From contig CACWPS010000004.1 in the NCBI GenBank assembly GCA_902762875.1, positions 62,001-126,000 of the forward strand: 64,000 nt of DNA, given 5' to 3'. The notes beneath the pieces were generated by a model. That model did no database searches. It was given only the letters and a program-made list of their open reading frames with translations, and was not told the DNA's origin. Position 1 is the first letter of the stretch; each line of letters begins with the position of its first letter. This document shows, piece after piece, positions 1-9,647 of this stretch. The DNA comes from Oscillospiraceae bacterium (lineage in GTDB: Bacteria > Bacillota > Clostridia > Oscillospirales > Acutalibacteraceae). The position numbers were made by a program, and so were the translations under genes.

Positions 1-534
1 TGGCCTGCACTTTGGACGATGACAAGTTCTATTGATTCGCTCGCAATGGATATAAACAAAAACATAGGCAATTTTGACGCAGAAGTAGACATTTATGAAA
101 TTTTCGGAAGCTATGATACCGCCACACCGAATATTCACAAATGGGGACCTCAGCACAGTCAATTCCCAGCTTCAATTAAATTGAGATACGTATTTGAAGA
201 TATAACACATCTCTGCGATGAATTCCATGTGTACGGTTATCTTTGGACAAAAGACGAGATGTCAATGTATGTTGACGGCGAGAAATATATGACCTTCGAT
301 CTGAACTATAATTTTGACGGTGATGAAACAACAGGTATGGGCGGCTTCCATAGATGGGCGTATATAATACTTGGTATTAGCTCTGTTAATTCACCCTTAA
401 ATGGCGGAACAGATAATACAGACAAAAAGGCTGATGGCGGATCAATCCCGTCGGCTCTTCCCTTTGAACAAGAGCTCGACTGGATAAGACTTTATCAAAT
501 ACCCGGCACGGGCGGAATAGTAACTGCAGAATAA
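1..534 (+). CDS. Glycoside hydrolase family 16 enzyme, C-terminal part (5' end outside window)
   Basis: The frame is open from base 1 (W-P-A-L-W-T-M), so the gene starts upstream of the window and about 177 residues are present. The peptide E-V-D-I-Y-E at bases 82-99 matches the GH16 catalytic signature ExDxxE (nucleophile and acid/base glutamates), in the laminarinase-like form with the extra residue. The later stretch around HVYGYLWT and YVDGE is the usual GH16 beta-strand pair. GH16 enzymes cut beta-1,3 or mixed beta-glucans and some galactans outside the cell; the exact substrate cannot be read here. It stops 31 bases before the solute-binding protein gene with no visible terminator, so it probably shares that transcript. 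A second GH16 domain is encoded at the far end of the same locus. Confidence 0.88.
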   Translation, partial: WPALWTMTSSIDSLAMDINKNIGNFDAEVDIYEIFGSYDTATPNIHKWGPQHSQFPASIKLRYVFEDITHLCDEFHVYGYLWTKDEMSMYVDGEKYMTFDLNYNFDGDETTGMGGFHRWAYIILGISSVNSPLNGGTDNTDKKADGGSIPSALPFEQELDWIRLYQIPGTGGIVTAE

Positions 535-565
535 TTTGTTTAGATAGTTTAGATTGGAGAAAAAA

Positions 566-3373
566 ATGAAAGGTTATAGATTTAAAAATATACTTTCATT
601 GGTATGCGCTGCAACCTTGGTTGTCGGCGCGTCCGCTATTAGTGTCGGTGCCGAAAAAGCAGGCGGTAACAGTATTGCCACCGATTTCGCAGAGCCGCAA
701 AGCTCTTGGCAAGAATATTTGGATTACTGTGAAAGCAATACCGCATCCGACGCAACTCAGGATATTGAATTATTCAGCGGTACGGATATTGATTTTGCCG
801 GCACGGGAGACAGCAGAGATTTTACGGTAAACATTGAAGCCGACGGACTGTATAATCTTGAGTTTACATATCTTCCGCAAAAAGGCGCAGGTACCGATAT
901 TGTATTTTCGATTTTAGCCGACGGTAAAAGCCCTTATTCTGCATTAGAAAAAATAAGACTCGTACGCTATTGGAAGAATGCAAAGGATGAGTTCAGTGTA
1001 GATAAAGGCGGTAACGAGCTTACACCCGAACAGGTTGAAGCAGGGGAATATATTACTGCTCTTGCTACGGACGATACCGGTGTTATAGTTGAGCCTTATA
1101 AGCTTTATTTATCTGCGGGTCAGCATAAAATTACGGTTGTTTCCGTTTCGGAGCCCGTAAAGCTTAACAGCCTTGTGCTTAAAGCGCCCGAAAATACACT
1201 CAGCTATTCCGAAACTGTCACAGACGCTGTTTCGGATACACAGGCGGATGTTATTTATGTTCAGGGTGAAAAGGCAAATTTAAAATCTTCTAATTCGTTG
1301 GTTCCGAAATCGGATACCGGAAGTGTTAGCCTTACCCCGCAAAGCAAAAAGGCTAATGTCCTTAATTATGTCGGTTCCACCACTTGGCAAAATCCGGGCG
1401 ACAAGCTGATATGGAATGTCAGTATTGAAACGGCGGGATATTACAAATTAGCTTTTCATTTCAAGCAAAGCGATGTAATTAACGGCGAAAGCATCAGATG
1501 GCTTAAAATTGACGGTAAAACTCCTTTTGAAGAAGCAAAAGCAATAAAGTTCAATTACAGTGCCAAATGGCAATACAAGGTATGGGGCGACGATGCTGAA
1601 AATCCCTTTTACATTTGGCTTGATGCGGGCGACCATACGCTTTCGTTAGAAGTGTCCTTGGGATATGTTACTGATTACTATCAAAAACTGTCGGATATAG
1701 TTGATGTCTTGAGTGAAACCTATATGCAGATAGTTATGATAACAGGCGAAACACCTGACTCAAGCCGTGACTACGAGCTTTTCAATCAAATCCCCGGATT
1801 AAATGATACGCTTATATCCTTACACAGCGATTTGCTTGCGCTTTCTGATGATATGCAAAATATGACCGGTCAAAGGAGCAGTCAGTACAGCGCCGCACTT
1901 AATAATATGGCTCGTGTGCTTAAGCAGATGCATGATAATCACTATCTTGCACATCAGTATGTAGGCAGCTATTATTCAAACTATTGTACCGTTTCGTCTT
2001 GGCTTTATGAAATGAAGGAAATGCCGATTTGGCTCGACGAAATTCAAATCATACCCGCAGGAACTGAAAATCCCGGAGTTAACAACGGATTTTTTGAGTC
2101 GGTTTTATTCAGTATACAACGGTTTTTCCTTTCCTTTGTTGGTGATTACAGCACCGGGGAAGAAAGCAAAAATGAGCGTGAAATTGAAATTTGGGTTAAC
2201 TGGGGTCTTGACCAAGCCAGCGCATTAAGCCAGCTTATACAGGATTCCTTTACCGAAGAAACAGGTATATCTGTAAATCTTAAGATTACAAACGCAAGCC
2301 TAATTAAGGGTCTTCTTTCCAACAATTTCCCTGACCTCTCATTGCATCTTTCGCGTACCGAACCTGTAAACTTAGGTATGAGAGGTGCGCTTTACGATTT
2401 AACACAATTTGATGATTATGACGAGGTAATAACAAGATTTGCCGACAACGCTTCTGTACCTTATACTTATAGGGATGCTGTTTATGCGTTGCCTGATACC
2501 CAAACCTTTTACATTATGTTCTATAGAAAGGACATTTTTGAAAAGCTCAATTTAAAGGTTCCTGAGACTTGGGATGAGTTCATTGAGGTGGCAACCATTA
2601 TTCAGCGTAATAATATGCAGATTTATGTGCCCTATACCCAAATCGCAACAACTACTACGGTTAATGCAGGCTTAGGCAGTCTTAACCTCTTCCCGACGCT
2701 TCTTATGCAGCATAATGTTTCTCTTTATAATAAAGAACAAAATGCCTGCAATTTGGACAGTATCGAATCAATTAAAGTATTTGAGTTCTGGACCGACTTA
2801 TACAAAGAATACAAATATTTGAAGCAGGCAGACTTCTACAACCGTTTCAGAGTTGGCAGTATGCCCCTCGGTATTGCTCCTTATAATACATACCTTACTT
2901 TGGAAGCCGCTGCTCCCGAAATTCAGGGCAAATGGTCAATGGCCCTTGTTCCGGGCGTTGCAGGGGGAAGTAGTGCTGTTGCAGGATCAGGCTCCGGATG
3001 TTCAATTATGAATAAATCCAAAAATAAAGAAGAAGCCTGGGAGTTTCTTAAATGGTGGACCTCTGCCGACACCCAGCTGAGATATTCTAATCAGGTAGAG
3101 GCAATGCTCGGTCTTGTAGGAAGAGTTTCGACCGCAACGGTTGACGCAGTTAAAAATATGGCTTGGGAAAATAACGCCGGTGAAATCATTATCGAACAAT
3201 GGAGCAGGGTAGAGGAGTTGCCTGAAATTCCGGGAAGCTATTATTTATCCCGTGCAGTTGACCAGGCTTTTTGGGAGTCTGTGAACTCCGATAAGGACTC
3301 CAGATCAATCCTTATAAAGTGGAGTAAAATAGCCAATCAAGAAATCGATCGGAAAATCAAAGAATATAGTTAA
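566..3373 (+). CDS. Large modular extracellular sugar-binding protein (ABC solute-binding family 1 domain at C-terminus)
   Basis: I place the start at ATG 566, seven bases after the GGAG at 555-558; an in-frame TTG at 554 overlaps that Shine-Dalgarno sequence. The 935-residue product has an N-terminal signal peptide without a lipobox. Two beta-rich modules resembling carbohydrate-binding domains follow (about residues 45-205 and 230-370), then a helical region (370-540), then a family 1 solute-binding domain (545-935) beginning near NEREIEIWVNWG. Ordinary sugar-binding proteins have about 420-550 residues, so the 540-residue front half is unusual. Two permease genes follow at once. The role is inferred: capture of oligosaccharides from the GH16 enzymes and delivery to the permeases. 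The front modules may bind polymer or cell wall. Confidence 0.85.
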   Translation: MKGYRFKNILSLVCAATLVVGASAISVGAEKAGGNSIATDFAEPQSSWQEYLDYCESNTASDATQDIELFSGTDIDFAGTGDSRDFTVNIEADGLYNLEFTYLPQKGAGTDIVFSILADGKSPYSALEKIRLVRYWKNAKDEFSVDKGGNELTPEQVEAGEYITALATDDTGVIVEPYKLYLSAGQHKITVVSVSEPVKLNSLVLKAPENTLSYSETVTDAVSDTQADVIYVQGEKANLKSSNSLVPKSDTGSVSLTPQSKKANVLNYVGSTTWQNPGDKLIWNVSIETAGYYKLAFHFKQSDVINGESIRWLKIDGKTPFEEAKAIKFNYSAKWQYKVWGDDAENPFYIWLDAGDHTLSLEVSLGYVTDYYQKLSDIVDVLSETYMQIVMITGETPDSSRDYELFNQIPGLNDTLISLHSDLLALSDDMQNMTGQRSSQYSAALNNMARVLKQMHDNHYLAHQYVGSYYSNYCTVSSWLYEMKEMPIWLDEIQIIPAGTENPGVNNGFFESVLFSIQRFFLSFVGDYSTGEESKNEREIEIWVNWGLDQASALSQLIQDSFTEETGISVNLKITNASLIKGLLSNNFPDLSLHLSRTEPVNLGMRGALYDLTQFDDYDEVITRFADNASVPYTYRDAVYALPDTQTFYIMFYRKDIFEKLNLKVPETWDEFIEVATIIQRNNMQIYVPYTQIATTTTVNAGLGSLNLFPTLLMQHNVSLYNKEQNACNLDSIESIKVFEFWTDLYKEYKYLKQADFYNRFRVGSMPLGIAPYNTYLTLEAAAPEIQGKWSMALVPGVAGGSSAVAGSGSGCSIMNKSKNKEEAWEFLKWWTSADTQLRYSNQVEAMLGLVGRVSTATVDAVKNMAWENNAGEIIIEQWSRVEELPEIPGSYYLSRAVDQAFWESVNSDKDSRSILIKWSKIANQEIDRKIKEYS

Positions 3374-3386
3374 GGAGGGGTAAATA

Positions 3387-4301
3387 ATGAAAAATCAAGC
3401 AACCAAATTATCAAAAAAACGCGGAATTTCAAATAATAATTTAACTGATTATATCATGCTTGCCCCTTTCCTTGTACTTTTCTTTGTTTTCACAGTATTA
3501 CCGATTCTTGTTTCAATAGTATTGAGCTTCTTCAATTTTGATATGGTTTCAATGCCCAGCTTTATAGGGCTTGATAATTTTGCAAGAATGTTTTTGTCGG
3601 ATGATGTATTTTTTACGACTGTAAAAAACACTCTTGTTTTCTCGGTAATTGCAGGACCTATAGGCTTTTGCCTTGCGTTTATGCTGGCATGGTTTGTCAA
3701 TGAATTTTCGCCCATGGTGAGAACACTGCTTTCCTTTATGTTTTACGCACCCTCATTAGTAGGCAACGCTTATTTCATATGGCAGGTGCTTTTCAGCGGT
3801 GACAGCTACGGTTATTTAAACTCTCTCTTGCTTTCAATGGGCTTTATAACCGACCCTATTCAATGGCTGAAAAACGAGGAATATATTATGCCGATACTTA
3901 TAATAGTTCAGCTGTGGCAGAGTATGGGTATATCCTTCCTTGCAAATATTTCAGGCTTGCAGAATGTTAATAACGAGCTCTATGAAGCCGGCTCTATCGA
4001 CGGTATACGTAACCGCTGGCAGGAGCTTTTATACATCACCCTTCCTGCTATGCAGCATATGCTTTTGTTTAGTGCGGTTATGCAGATTCAAAGCAGCTTT
4101 TCGGTAAGTGCTATTGCTATTCAGCTTGTCGGCTTCCCGAGCGTCGGGTATGCGGGCGACACAATAGTTTCGCACCTTACCGATGTGGGCACCGTAAGAT
4201 ACGAGCTTGGATATGCGTCCGCTATAGCGTTGGTGCTCTTCGCTATGATGTTATTAACCCGTATGATAATTGGAAAGATTATCTCAATGCTTAATAATTA
4301 A
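3387..4301 (+). CDS. Sugar ABC transporter permease, MalF/UgpA-like
   Basis: This 304-residue integral membrane protein has about six hydrophobic spans. It carries the binding-protein-dependent permease EAA loop near residues 200-220 (EAGSIDG followed by the LP of YITLPAM), where the ATPase docks. GGAGGGG lies just before the start, and only 13 bases separate it from the binding-protein gene, so they are co-transcribed. It should form a heterodimer with the next gene product in the cytoplasmic membrane. Family membership is clear; the transported sugar is inferred from the GH16 context only. Confidence 0.92.
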   Translation: MKNQATKLSKKRGISNNNLTDYIMLAPFLVLFFVFTVLPILVSIVLSFFNFDMVSMPSFIGLDNFARMFLSDDVFFTTVKNTLVFSVIAGPIGFCLAFMLAWFVNEFSPMVRTLLSFMFYAPSLVGNAYFIWQVLFSGDSYGYLNSLLLSMGFITDPIQWLKNEEYIMPILIIVQLWQSMGISFLANISGLQNVNNELYEAGSIDGIRNRWQELLYITLPAMQHMLLFSAVMQIQSSFSVSAIAIQLVGFPSVGYAGDTIVSHLTDVGTVRYELGYASAIALVLFAMMLLTRMIIGKIISMLNN

Positions 4302-4313
4302 GGAGGGGAATAA

Positions 4314-5240
4314 ATGGAAAATGCTATAAATTCACAAAAGAAAACCCTCCGTCAGAAGATAAGAAGCCTTAAAAAACCGAGCAAAAAAATGAATGTTAAG
4401 CGTTTTACACGCTCAAGGTCAGGAACAGTTATCTACTTCACATTCATAGCTTTGGCAGGCTTGTTCAGTATGCTTCCGCTTATTTATTCGGTAGTTACAT
4501 CACTGAAGCCTTTAGACGAGCTTCTTATATTCCCGCCTAAGTTTTTCGTAAGAAGACCTACCCTTGAAAACTATGTCGCTCTTCCGGGTCTTCTTTCAAA
4601 CTTAAAGGTGCCGCTTTCCCGTTATATATTTAACAGCCTTTTTGTATCGATTGTTGCAACCGGTCTCTATGTTTTCATTTCGGCAATGGCGGCTTACATT
4701 CTTTCAAAGTCAAAGATTAAGGGCAAAAATGTATTGTTTGCAATAGTGCAGATTGCCTTGCTTTTCAATGCTTATGTACTTTCCGTGCCCAGATATTTAA
4801 TTTTCTCGAAATTGAATATTATAGATACATATTGGGTAGAAATATTGCCGCACTTGGCATCAACCCTCGGTGTATTTCTTATGAAGCAGTATATTGACGG
4901 TTATGTTCCCGATTCCTTATTGGAAGCGGCTCATATAGACGGTGCAGGAAATTTCAGAACATTTTTCGGAATAGTAATTCCTGTAATTAAACCGGTATTT
5001 TTAACCGTAATACTGTTTGCCTTCAGAGATATTTGGGCATCAATTCCGGATGGTACTATCTTTACAGAGAATCTTAAAACCCTGCCGATGATAATGACTC
5101 AGATTACGGCGGGCGGTATTGCAAGAAGCGGCAGTGCCATGGCAGTTACTGTAATAATGATGATTCCGCCTATACTTGTTTATTTGGTTTCACAAAGCAA
5201 TGTTGTTGAATCAATGAGCAGTGCGGGTATTAAGGGTTAG
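4314..5240 (+). CDS. Carbohydrate ABC transporter permease, MalG/UgpE-like
   Basis: This 308-residue permease has a basic cytoplasmic N-terminus, about six membrane spans and the EAA loop EAAHIDGAGN. It ends with the S-x-G-I-K-G type tail typical of MalG-like subunits. The start follows an AGGAGGGG ribosome site, and the gene is 12 bases behind the MalF-like partner. Together they form the membrane channel of the first importer. No ATP-binding subunit gene lies in this cluster, so a shared MsmX-type ATPase encoded elsewhere is expected, as in many Gram-positive sugar importers. Confidence 0.92.
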   Translation: MENAINSQKKTLRQKIRSLKKPSKKMNVKRFTRSRSGTVIYFTFIALAGLFSMLPLIYSVVTSLKPLDELLIFPPKFFVRRPTLENYVALPGLLSNLKVPLSRYIFNSLFVSIVATGLYVFISAMAAYILSKSKIKGKNVLFAIVQIALLFNAYVLSVPRYLIFSKLNIIDTYWVEILPHLASTLGVFLMKQYIDGYVPDSLLEAAHIDGAGNFRTFFGIVIPVIKPVFLTVILFAFRDIWASIPDGTIFTENLKTLPMIMTQITAGGIARSGSAMAVTVIMMIPPILVYLVSQSNVVESMSSAGIKG

Positions 5241-5255
5241 GAGTGTGAAAATGGT

Positions 5256-7382
5256 ATGAATAATCAAGTTTTACACTCAAAGGTATTTAAGTGGTTTTTG
5301 ACCGCAGTACTTTCTGTGTTAGTGATTTGCTCCTGCTCTTCAGCCGTATTTGCTGAAGAGGTACCTTATGATACTTATACATATTGGTACGGCGTAAAAA
5401 CCAACGAGAAGGACAAGGTTGTTTCTGCTACTCCGATGTATCAGTTAAAAACTGTTGTTTCTGCCACATCTCTCGGCATTGAGTCACTTCAATCCGTAAG
5501 TGATATTTTTGTTGACGATGACGGCGATTTGTACATCCTTGACGGTGACGCCTCAAAATTAGTTATTACCGACAGTAATTATACGGTGAAAAGTATAATT
5601 ACCAAGATAAATAAAAATGAAGAGATGCTGGATTTCGCAGGTGCTAAAAGCGTATATGTTAAAGGCGATACGGTTTATATATGCGATACCGAAAATGCAC
5701 GGGTTTTGTTGACGGATATAAGCGGTAATTATATTGATGAATTGTTATTAAGCGATTCACCGATTATACCCGAAGGCTTTCTCTTTAGACCCGTAAAGGT
5801 GGCTGTTGATCAGCTGGGATATGTATATATCCTCAGCGAGGGTTCCTATTACGGAGCATTGCTTTATGACAGTGAAAAGAATTTCGTGGGATTTTACGGT
5901 GCAAATACCGTTACTACCGGAGTGCTTGATGCGATTTCCGAAGCTTTTCAGCGTGTATTTATGAACAATGCCAAGAAATCTGCAACTGCAAGAAATCTTC
6001 CTTACGCATTTGCAGATATCTGCATTGACGATGAGGGCTTTGTATATACTGTCACAGGATATACAAAGCAGCTCCAAAAGGGACAGATTAAAAAGCTTAG
6101 CCCCGGCGATGCTACTAATATACTCAATTCTAACGGTGTAAGCTTTACTGACTCAACTGTAAATCAGACTAAACTTTTAGGACAGGTATTCAACCAAAGC
6201 TTAATTGGTATAGATGTTGACGATTACGGATTTATATATGCTCTTGATTCCACTTACGGAAGAGTATTTATATATGATGAAAAATGTACTGTTCTCACGG
6301 CCTTTGGCGGAGGTATGAAGGAAGGCAATCAGGATGGCACCTTTGTTTCGCCGACAGGTATAAGTGTTTTCGGCAAGAAAATCTATGTTTCCGATACCAG
6401 TAAACAGACGATTACTGTATTTGAAGAAACAGAATTCGGAGCACTTGTAAAAAAAGCCAGAAATCTTAATATGCAAGGCGACCATTTAGCCGCAGAGGCG
6501 GATTGGCGTACTGTTCTGTCGGTTGATAAGAATTGCCAGATGGCCTATACAGGTATTGCTCTTGCCAGATTGGCTGACGGCGATTACGACAATGCTTTGA
6601 AATATGCTAAGCAGGGTTATGACAGAGAAACCTATTCTCTTGCTTTTGAAGAGGTAAGAACCAAATGGCTTAACGATAATTTCTGGCTAATGGCGACATT
6701 GGTTATCGTGCTTGCGGCGGCAATTGTTTTTGTAGTCATTTACAAAAAGAAAAAGCATATAGTTTGGCTTAAAAACGAAAAGTTAAAAATGCTTTTCAGA
6801 GCTCCTTTCCACCCGGTGCAGACCTTTGGTGAAATTCAGAGTAAAAAGCTCGGTTCCTGGACAATTTGCGTTGCATTGGCGATAATTTATTATGTTGTTT
6901 CTGTTCTGCGGGTTTTGCTGGGCGGATTTGCTTCTACCTTTTATGATGCTGAGTCCTTCAATTCAATTATTGTGTTTGTTCGCAGTACGGGACTGATAGT
7001 TCTTTGGGTTGTAGTTAACTGGGCTGTTTCAACCCTGTTTTCCGGCCGAGGAAAGATAAAGGAGATTGCAACGGTTACCTGTTACAGTCTTTTACCGCTT
7101 ATTGTCGGCGAAATTGCCAATATTATCTTTTCAAACATACTCACTCCCGAGGAAAGTGCTTTTGTAAGCATTTTCTACACGGTAATGATGCTGTATACGC
7201 TCGTTTTGATTATGGTAGGGACTATTGTTATACATGAATTTGATTTCAAAAGATTCATACTTACTACATTATTGACATTGTTAGGTATTGCAATAGTTGT
7301 ATTCATTATAATATTGGTATTCCTGCTTGCACAGCAATTTTTAACATTCTTGATTAGTGTGTACAGCGAATTAACAATGTAG
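5256..7382 (+). CDS. NHL-propeller / TPR / Yip1-domain membrane protein
   Basis: The 708-residue product begins with a signal peptide. Repeated strands of NHL or SMP-30-like type follow (about 60-380; recurring patterns such as IFVDDDGDLYILD and IDVDDYGFIYALD), then a TPR-like helical pair (395-465). A membrane span near 475-497 comes next, and then a Yip1-type domain with about five further spans (505-700). The propeller should lie outside the cell. Similar genes are known beside DUF5696 proteins and sugar permeases in Paenibacillus and clostridial loci; no biochemical role is established to my knowledge. An out-of-frame ATG at 5251 meets a stop two codons later, so 5256 is the start. A scaffold or sensor role beside the importer is only inferred. 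Confidence 0.8.
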   Translation: MNNQVLHSKVFKWFLTAVLSVLVICSCSSAVFAEEVPYDTYTYWYGVKTNEKDKVVSATPMYQLKTVVSATSLGIESLQSVSDIFVDDDGDLYILDGDASKLVITDSNYTVKSIITKINKNEEMLDFAGAKSVYVKGDTVYICDTENARVLLTDISGNYIDELLLSDSPIIPEGFLFRPVKVAVDQLGYVYILSEGSYYGALLYDSEKNFVGFYGANTVTTGVLDAISEAFQRVFMNNAKKSATARNLPYAFADICIDDEGFVYTVTGYTKQLQKGQIKKLSPGDATNILNSNGVSFTDSTVNQTKLLGQVFNQSLIGIDVDDYGFIYALDSTYGRVFIYDEKCTVLTAFGGGMKEGNQDGTFVSPTGISVFGKKIYVSDTSKQTITVFEETEFGALVKKARNLNMQGDHLAAEADWRTVLSVDKNCQMAYTGIALARLADGDYDNALKYAKQGYDRETYSLAFEEVRTKWLNDNFWLMATLVIVLAAAIVFVVIYKKKKHIVWLKNEKLKMLFRAPFHPVQTFGEIQSKKLGSWTICVALAIIYYVVSVLRVLLGGFASTFYDAESFNSIIVFVRSTGLIVLWVVVNWAVSTLFSGRGKIKEIATVTCYSLLPLIVGEIANIIFSNILTPEESAFVSIFYTVMMLYTLVLIMVGTIVIHEFDFKRFILTTLLTLLGIAIVVFIIILVFLLAQQFLTFLISVYSELTM

Positions 7383-7397
7383 AAAGGAGATAAAATA

Positions 7398-9647
7398 ATG
7401 AAAAAGCTTAGAATATTATCTTTTATATTTTGTCTCCTGATTTGCTTTAATTTGGTTGGATGCGGCGTCGGAGAAGGAAGCTATGAATGTAAAAAATTTG
7501 TTGAGCCGGAGCAGTACAATGTTATTGAAAGCGGTACGGTGGCAGAAAATCAAGAGTACCGTCTTGAGTGGAATGCGGATTACGGAAGCGTAGCCCTTAT
7601 CGAAAAAGCCACTAACAATGTTTGGAGTACAATTCCGCCCGACGCTAACGATAACGGCGTAGATGAATTCGGATTCCCTATTGAGGCAAATCCCCGTGTT
7701 AATTCACCGATATACATACAGTATATAAATGCCTCTACTCGTGTTACTGAATTTATGGCGGGTTATCCGGGTTCTGTCTCAATGGAAACAATGGATTGTG
7801 AAATTGTTGATAACGGCTTAAAGGTAACATATTATTTTGTTGATAATATGATTTCAGTTCCTGTGGTCTACACGCTCAGAGATAACGGAATGAGCATAAG
7901 CCTTAATCCTAAAGATGTTACGGAGGGCGAAAATGAGCTTCTTTCGGTAACCTTAGCTCCGTATTTATGCTCAACCAAAAATACCGCTTCTAAGGATGAT
8001 TTTATATTTGTACCTTCAGGCAGCGGCGCACTTATTTATCCTAAGGCAGTATCTCCTTTAGGCATCAGCTACTCTGAGCAGATGTACGGTAAGGATGCAA
8101 CAATGCAAACTTACGATAAAGTGTCAAATACCGAAAATTTGTTATTACCTGTTTGCGCCGCTAAAAACGGAGATAAGGCAACCTTGGTTGTAATTGAAAA
8201 GGGCGCTGAATCTGCCTCATTAGAGGGTGTTATAGGCTCTGAAACATTGAATTATTCAAATATTGGAGCTACATTCTATTTACGCGGCTACGATGAACGT
8301 CATGTTACTGTAGGAACCGGCGGCAAAGCTCGCTCAACACTTTATGCTAACTCGCTTATCGAAAACGAGGTTTCAATCGGTGTTTATCCTATTGCGGGTG
8401 AAAATGCCAATATTAACGGTATAGCCGATGCTTATAAGAGCTATTTGAAAGCCCGGGGCTTTCTTAGTGAATTATCTGATAAACAGTCCAAGCTGCATTT
8501 GGAGATTTACGGCGGCGTAATGACAGCAAAGTCCTTCCTTGGAGTTCCTTATGAGACTTTGTATCAGCTTACTACTTTAAAGGAAGCACAAAGCATTGTC
8601 TCCGAGCTTTCCGAGGTTTTGGGCAATAATTCATCAATCGAGCTGAAAGGTTACGGAAGCAGCGGATTGGATATAGGCAAGCTCGCAGGTGATTATAAGA
8701 TTGCGGGCAGCCTTGGTAGTAAAAAGCAATTAAAGCAATTGCAGGAAGAGGTTAACGAAAACGGAGGAACGTTGTATTTTAATTTTGACATCCTCTCAAT
8801 CGGAAAATCTGCAAACGGGTGGTCTTATCATAACGATATAGCCAAGGGTCCTACGGGTATTGATACCTATCAGTACGAATATGTGCTTTCTACAAGAGCA
8901 CAGAATTCTAAAGTAGCAAATTATGGACTTTTATCCCGCAGTCAGGTTATTTCCTCTGCTGAAAAGCTCTTAAAGAAAACCCAAAGCTTCGAGCTTGAGG
9001 GAATAGGCATAGATAAGCTTTCAAATACCGCATATTCTGATTATGCTAATATCCGTTCATATTCAAAGGATAATATGGGAGCAGATGTTCAACAGGCGAT
9101 AAATGTCTTGAAGAACGACGGCGCAAAGAAAATATTAGCGAGTAACGCAAATATGTATGCTGCTGTTTTGGCTGATGAGATTACAGATGTGCCGCTACAG
9201 TCAGGAAAGCATGATGCTTTTGATGTAGATGTACCGTTCTATCAAATGGTTTTAAGAGGATATGTATCCTTAAGCACATCGCCCTTGAACAGTTCAACAA
9301 ATAAGGACGAGGCTTTGCTTGCCGCTTTGGAAAGCGGAACCGGACTTTCGTATTCTATCGCTAATAATTATTCGAGCCAGCTTATCAGCTTTACTAAGGA
9401 GTCGATAGGCCGAAGCGTGTACAGCGATGTAAAAGAAAGCATCATTAACGACTGTGAACGTACTGCCGAATATTATAAAGCGGTCGGTAACAGTGAAATT
9501 AAAACTTATGAAATCATAAGCGACACATTAAGGAAAACCGTGTTCTCAAACGGAACCGAAGTATATGTCAATTACGGCGATGCAGCCGTGGCAACACCTG
9601 ACGGTTCGGTAGAGGCTAAGGATTTTCTTGTAAAGGAGGCAGGTTGA
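7398..9647 (+). CDS. DUF5696-family lipoprotein, possible unclassified glycosidase
   Basis: The 749-residue product has a lipoprotein signal peptide with lipobox L-V-G-C (Cys22), so it should be anchored on the outer face of the membrane. Residues from about 45 to 330 look like a beta-sandwich (YRLEWNADYGSVALIEK resembles the N-terminal supersandwich of GH31/36/97-type enzymes). The second half alternates strands and helices, consistent with a barrel. I recognise the family as DUF5696 from overall similarity and from its neighbours (Yip1 protein and two permeases). The Shine-Dalgarno AAAGGAG is well placed. Catalytic residues cannot be assigned by eye, so an enzyme role is a hypothesis. The stop codon overlaps the next start (TGATG). 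Confidence 0.78.
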   Translation: MKKLRILSFIFCLLICFNLVGCGVGEGSYECKKFVEPEQYNVIESGTVAENQEYRLEWNADYGSVALIEKATNNVWSTIPPDANDNGVDEFGFPIEANPRVNSPIYIQYINASTRVTEFMAGYPGSVSMETMDCEIVDNGLKVTYYFVDNMISVPVVYTLRDNGMSISLNPKDVTEGENELLSVTLAPYLCSTKNTASKDDFIFVPSGSGALIYPKAVSPLGISYSEQMYGKDATMQTYDKVSNTENLLLPVCAAKNGDKATLVVIEKGAESASLEGVIGSETLNYSNIGATFYLRGYDERHVTVGTGGKARSTLYANSLIENEVSIGVYPIAGENANINGIADAYKSYLKARGFLSELSDKQSKLHLEIYGGVMTAKSFLGVPYETLYQLTTLKEAQSIVSELSEVLGNNSSIELKGYGSSGLDIGKLAGDYKIAGSLGSKKQLKQLQEEVNENGGTLYFNFDILSIGKSANGWSYHNDIAKGPTGIDTYQYEYVLSTRAQNSKVANYGLLSRSQVISSAEKLLKKTQSFELEGIGIDKLSNTAYSDYANIRSYSKDNMGADVQQAINVLKNDGAKKILASNANMYAAVLADEITDVPLQSGKHDAFDVDVPFYQMVLRGYVSLSTSPLNSSTNKDEALLAALESGTGLSYSIANNYSSQLISFTKESIGRSVYSDVKESIINDCERTAEYYKAVGNSEIKTYEIISDTLRKTVFSNGTEVYVNYGDAAVATPDGSVEAKDFLVKEAG

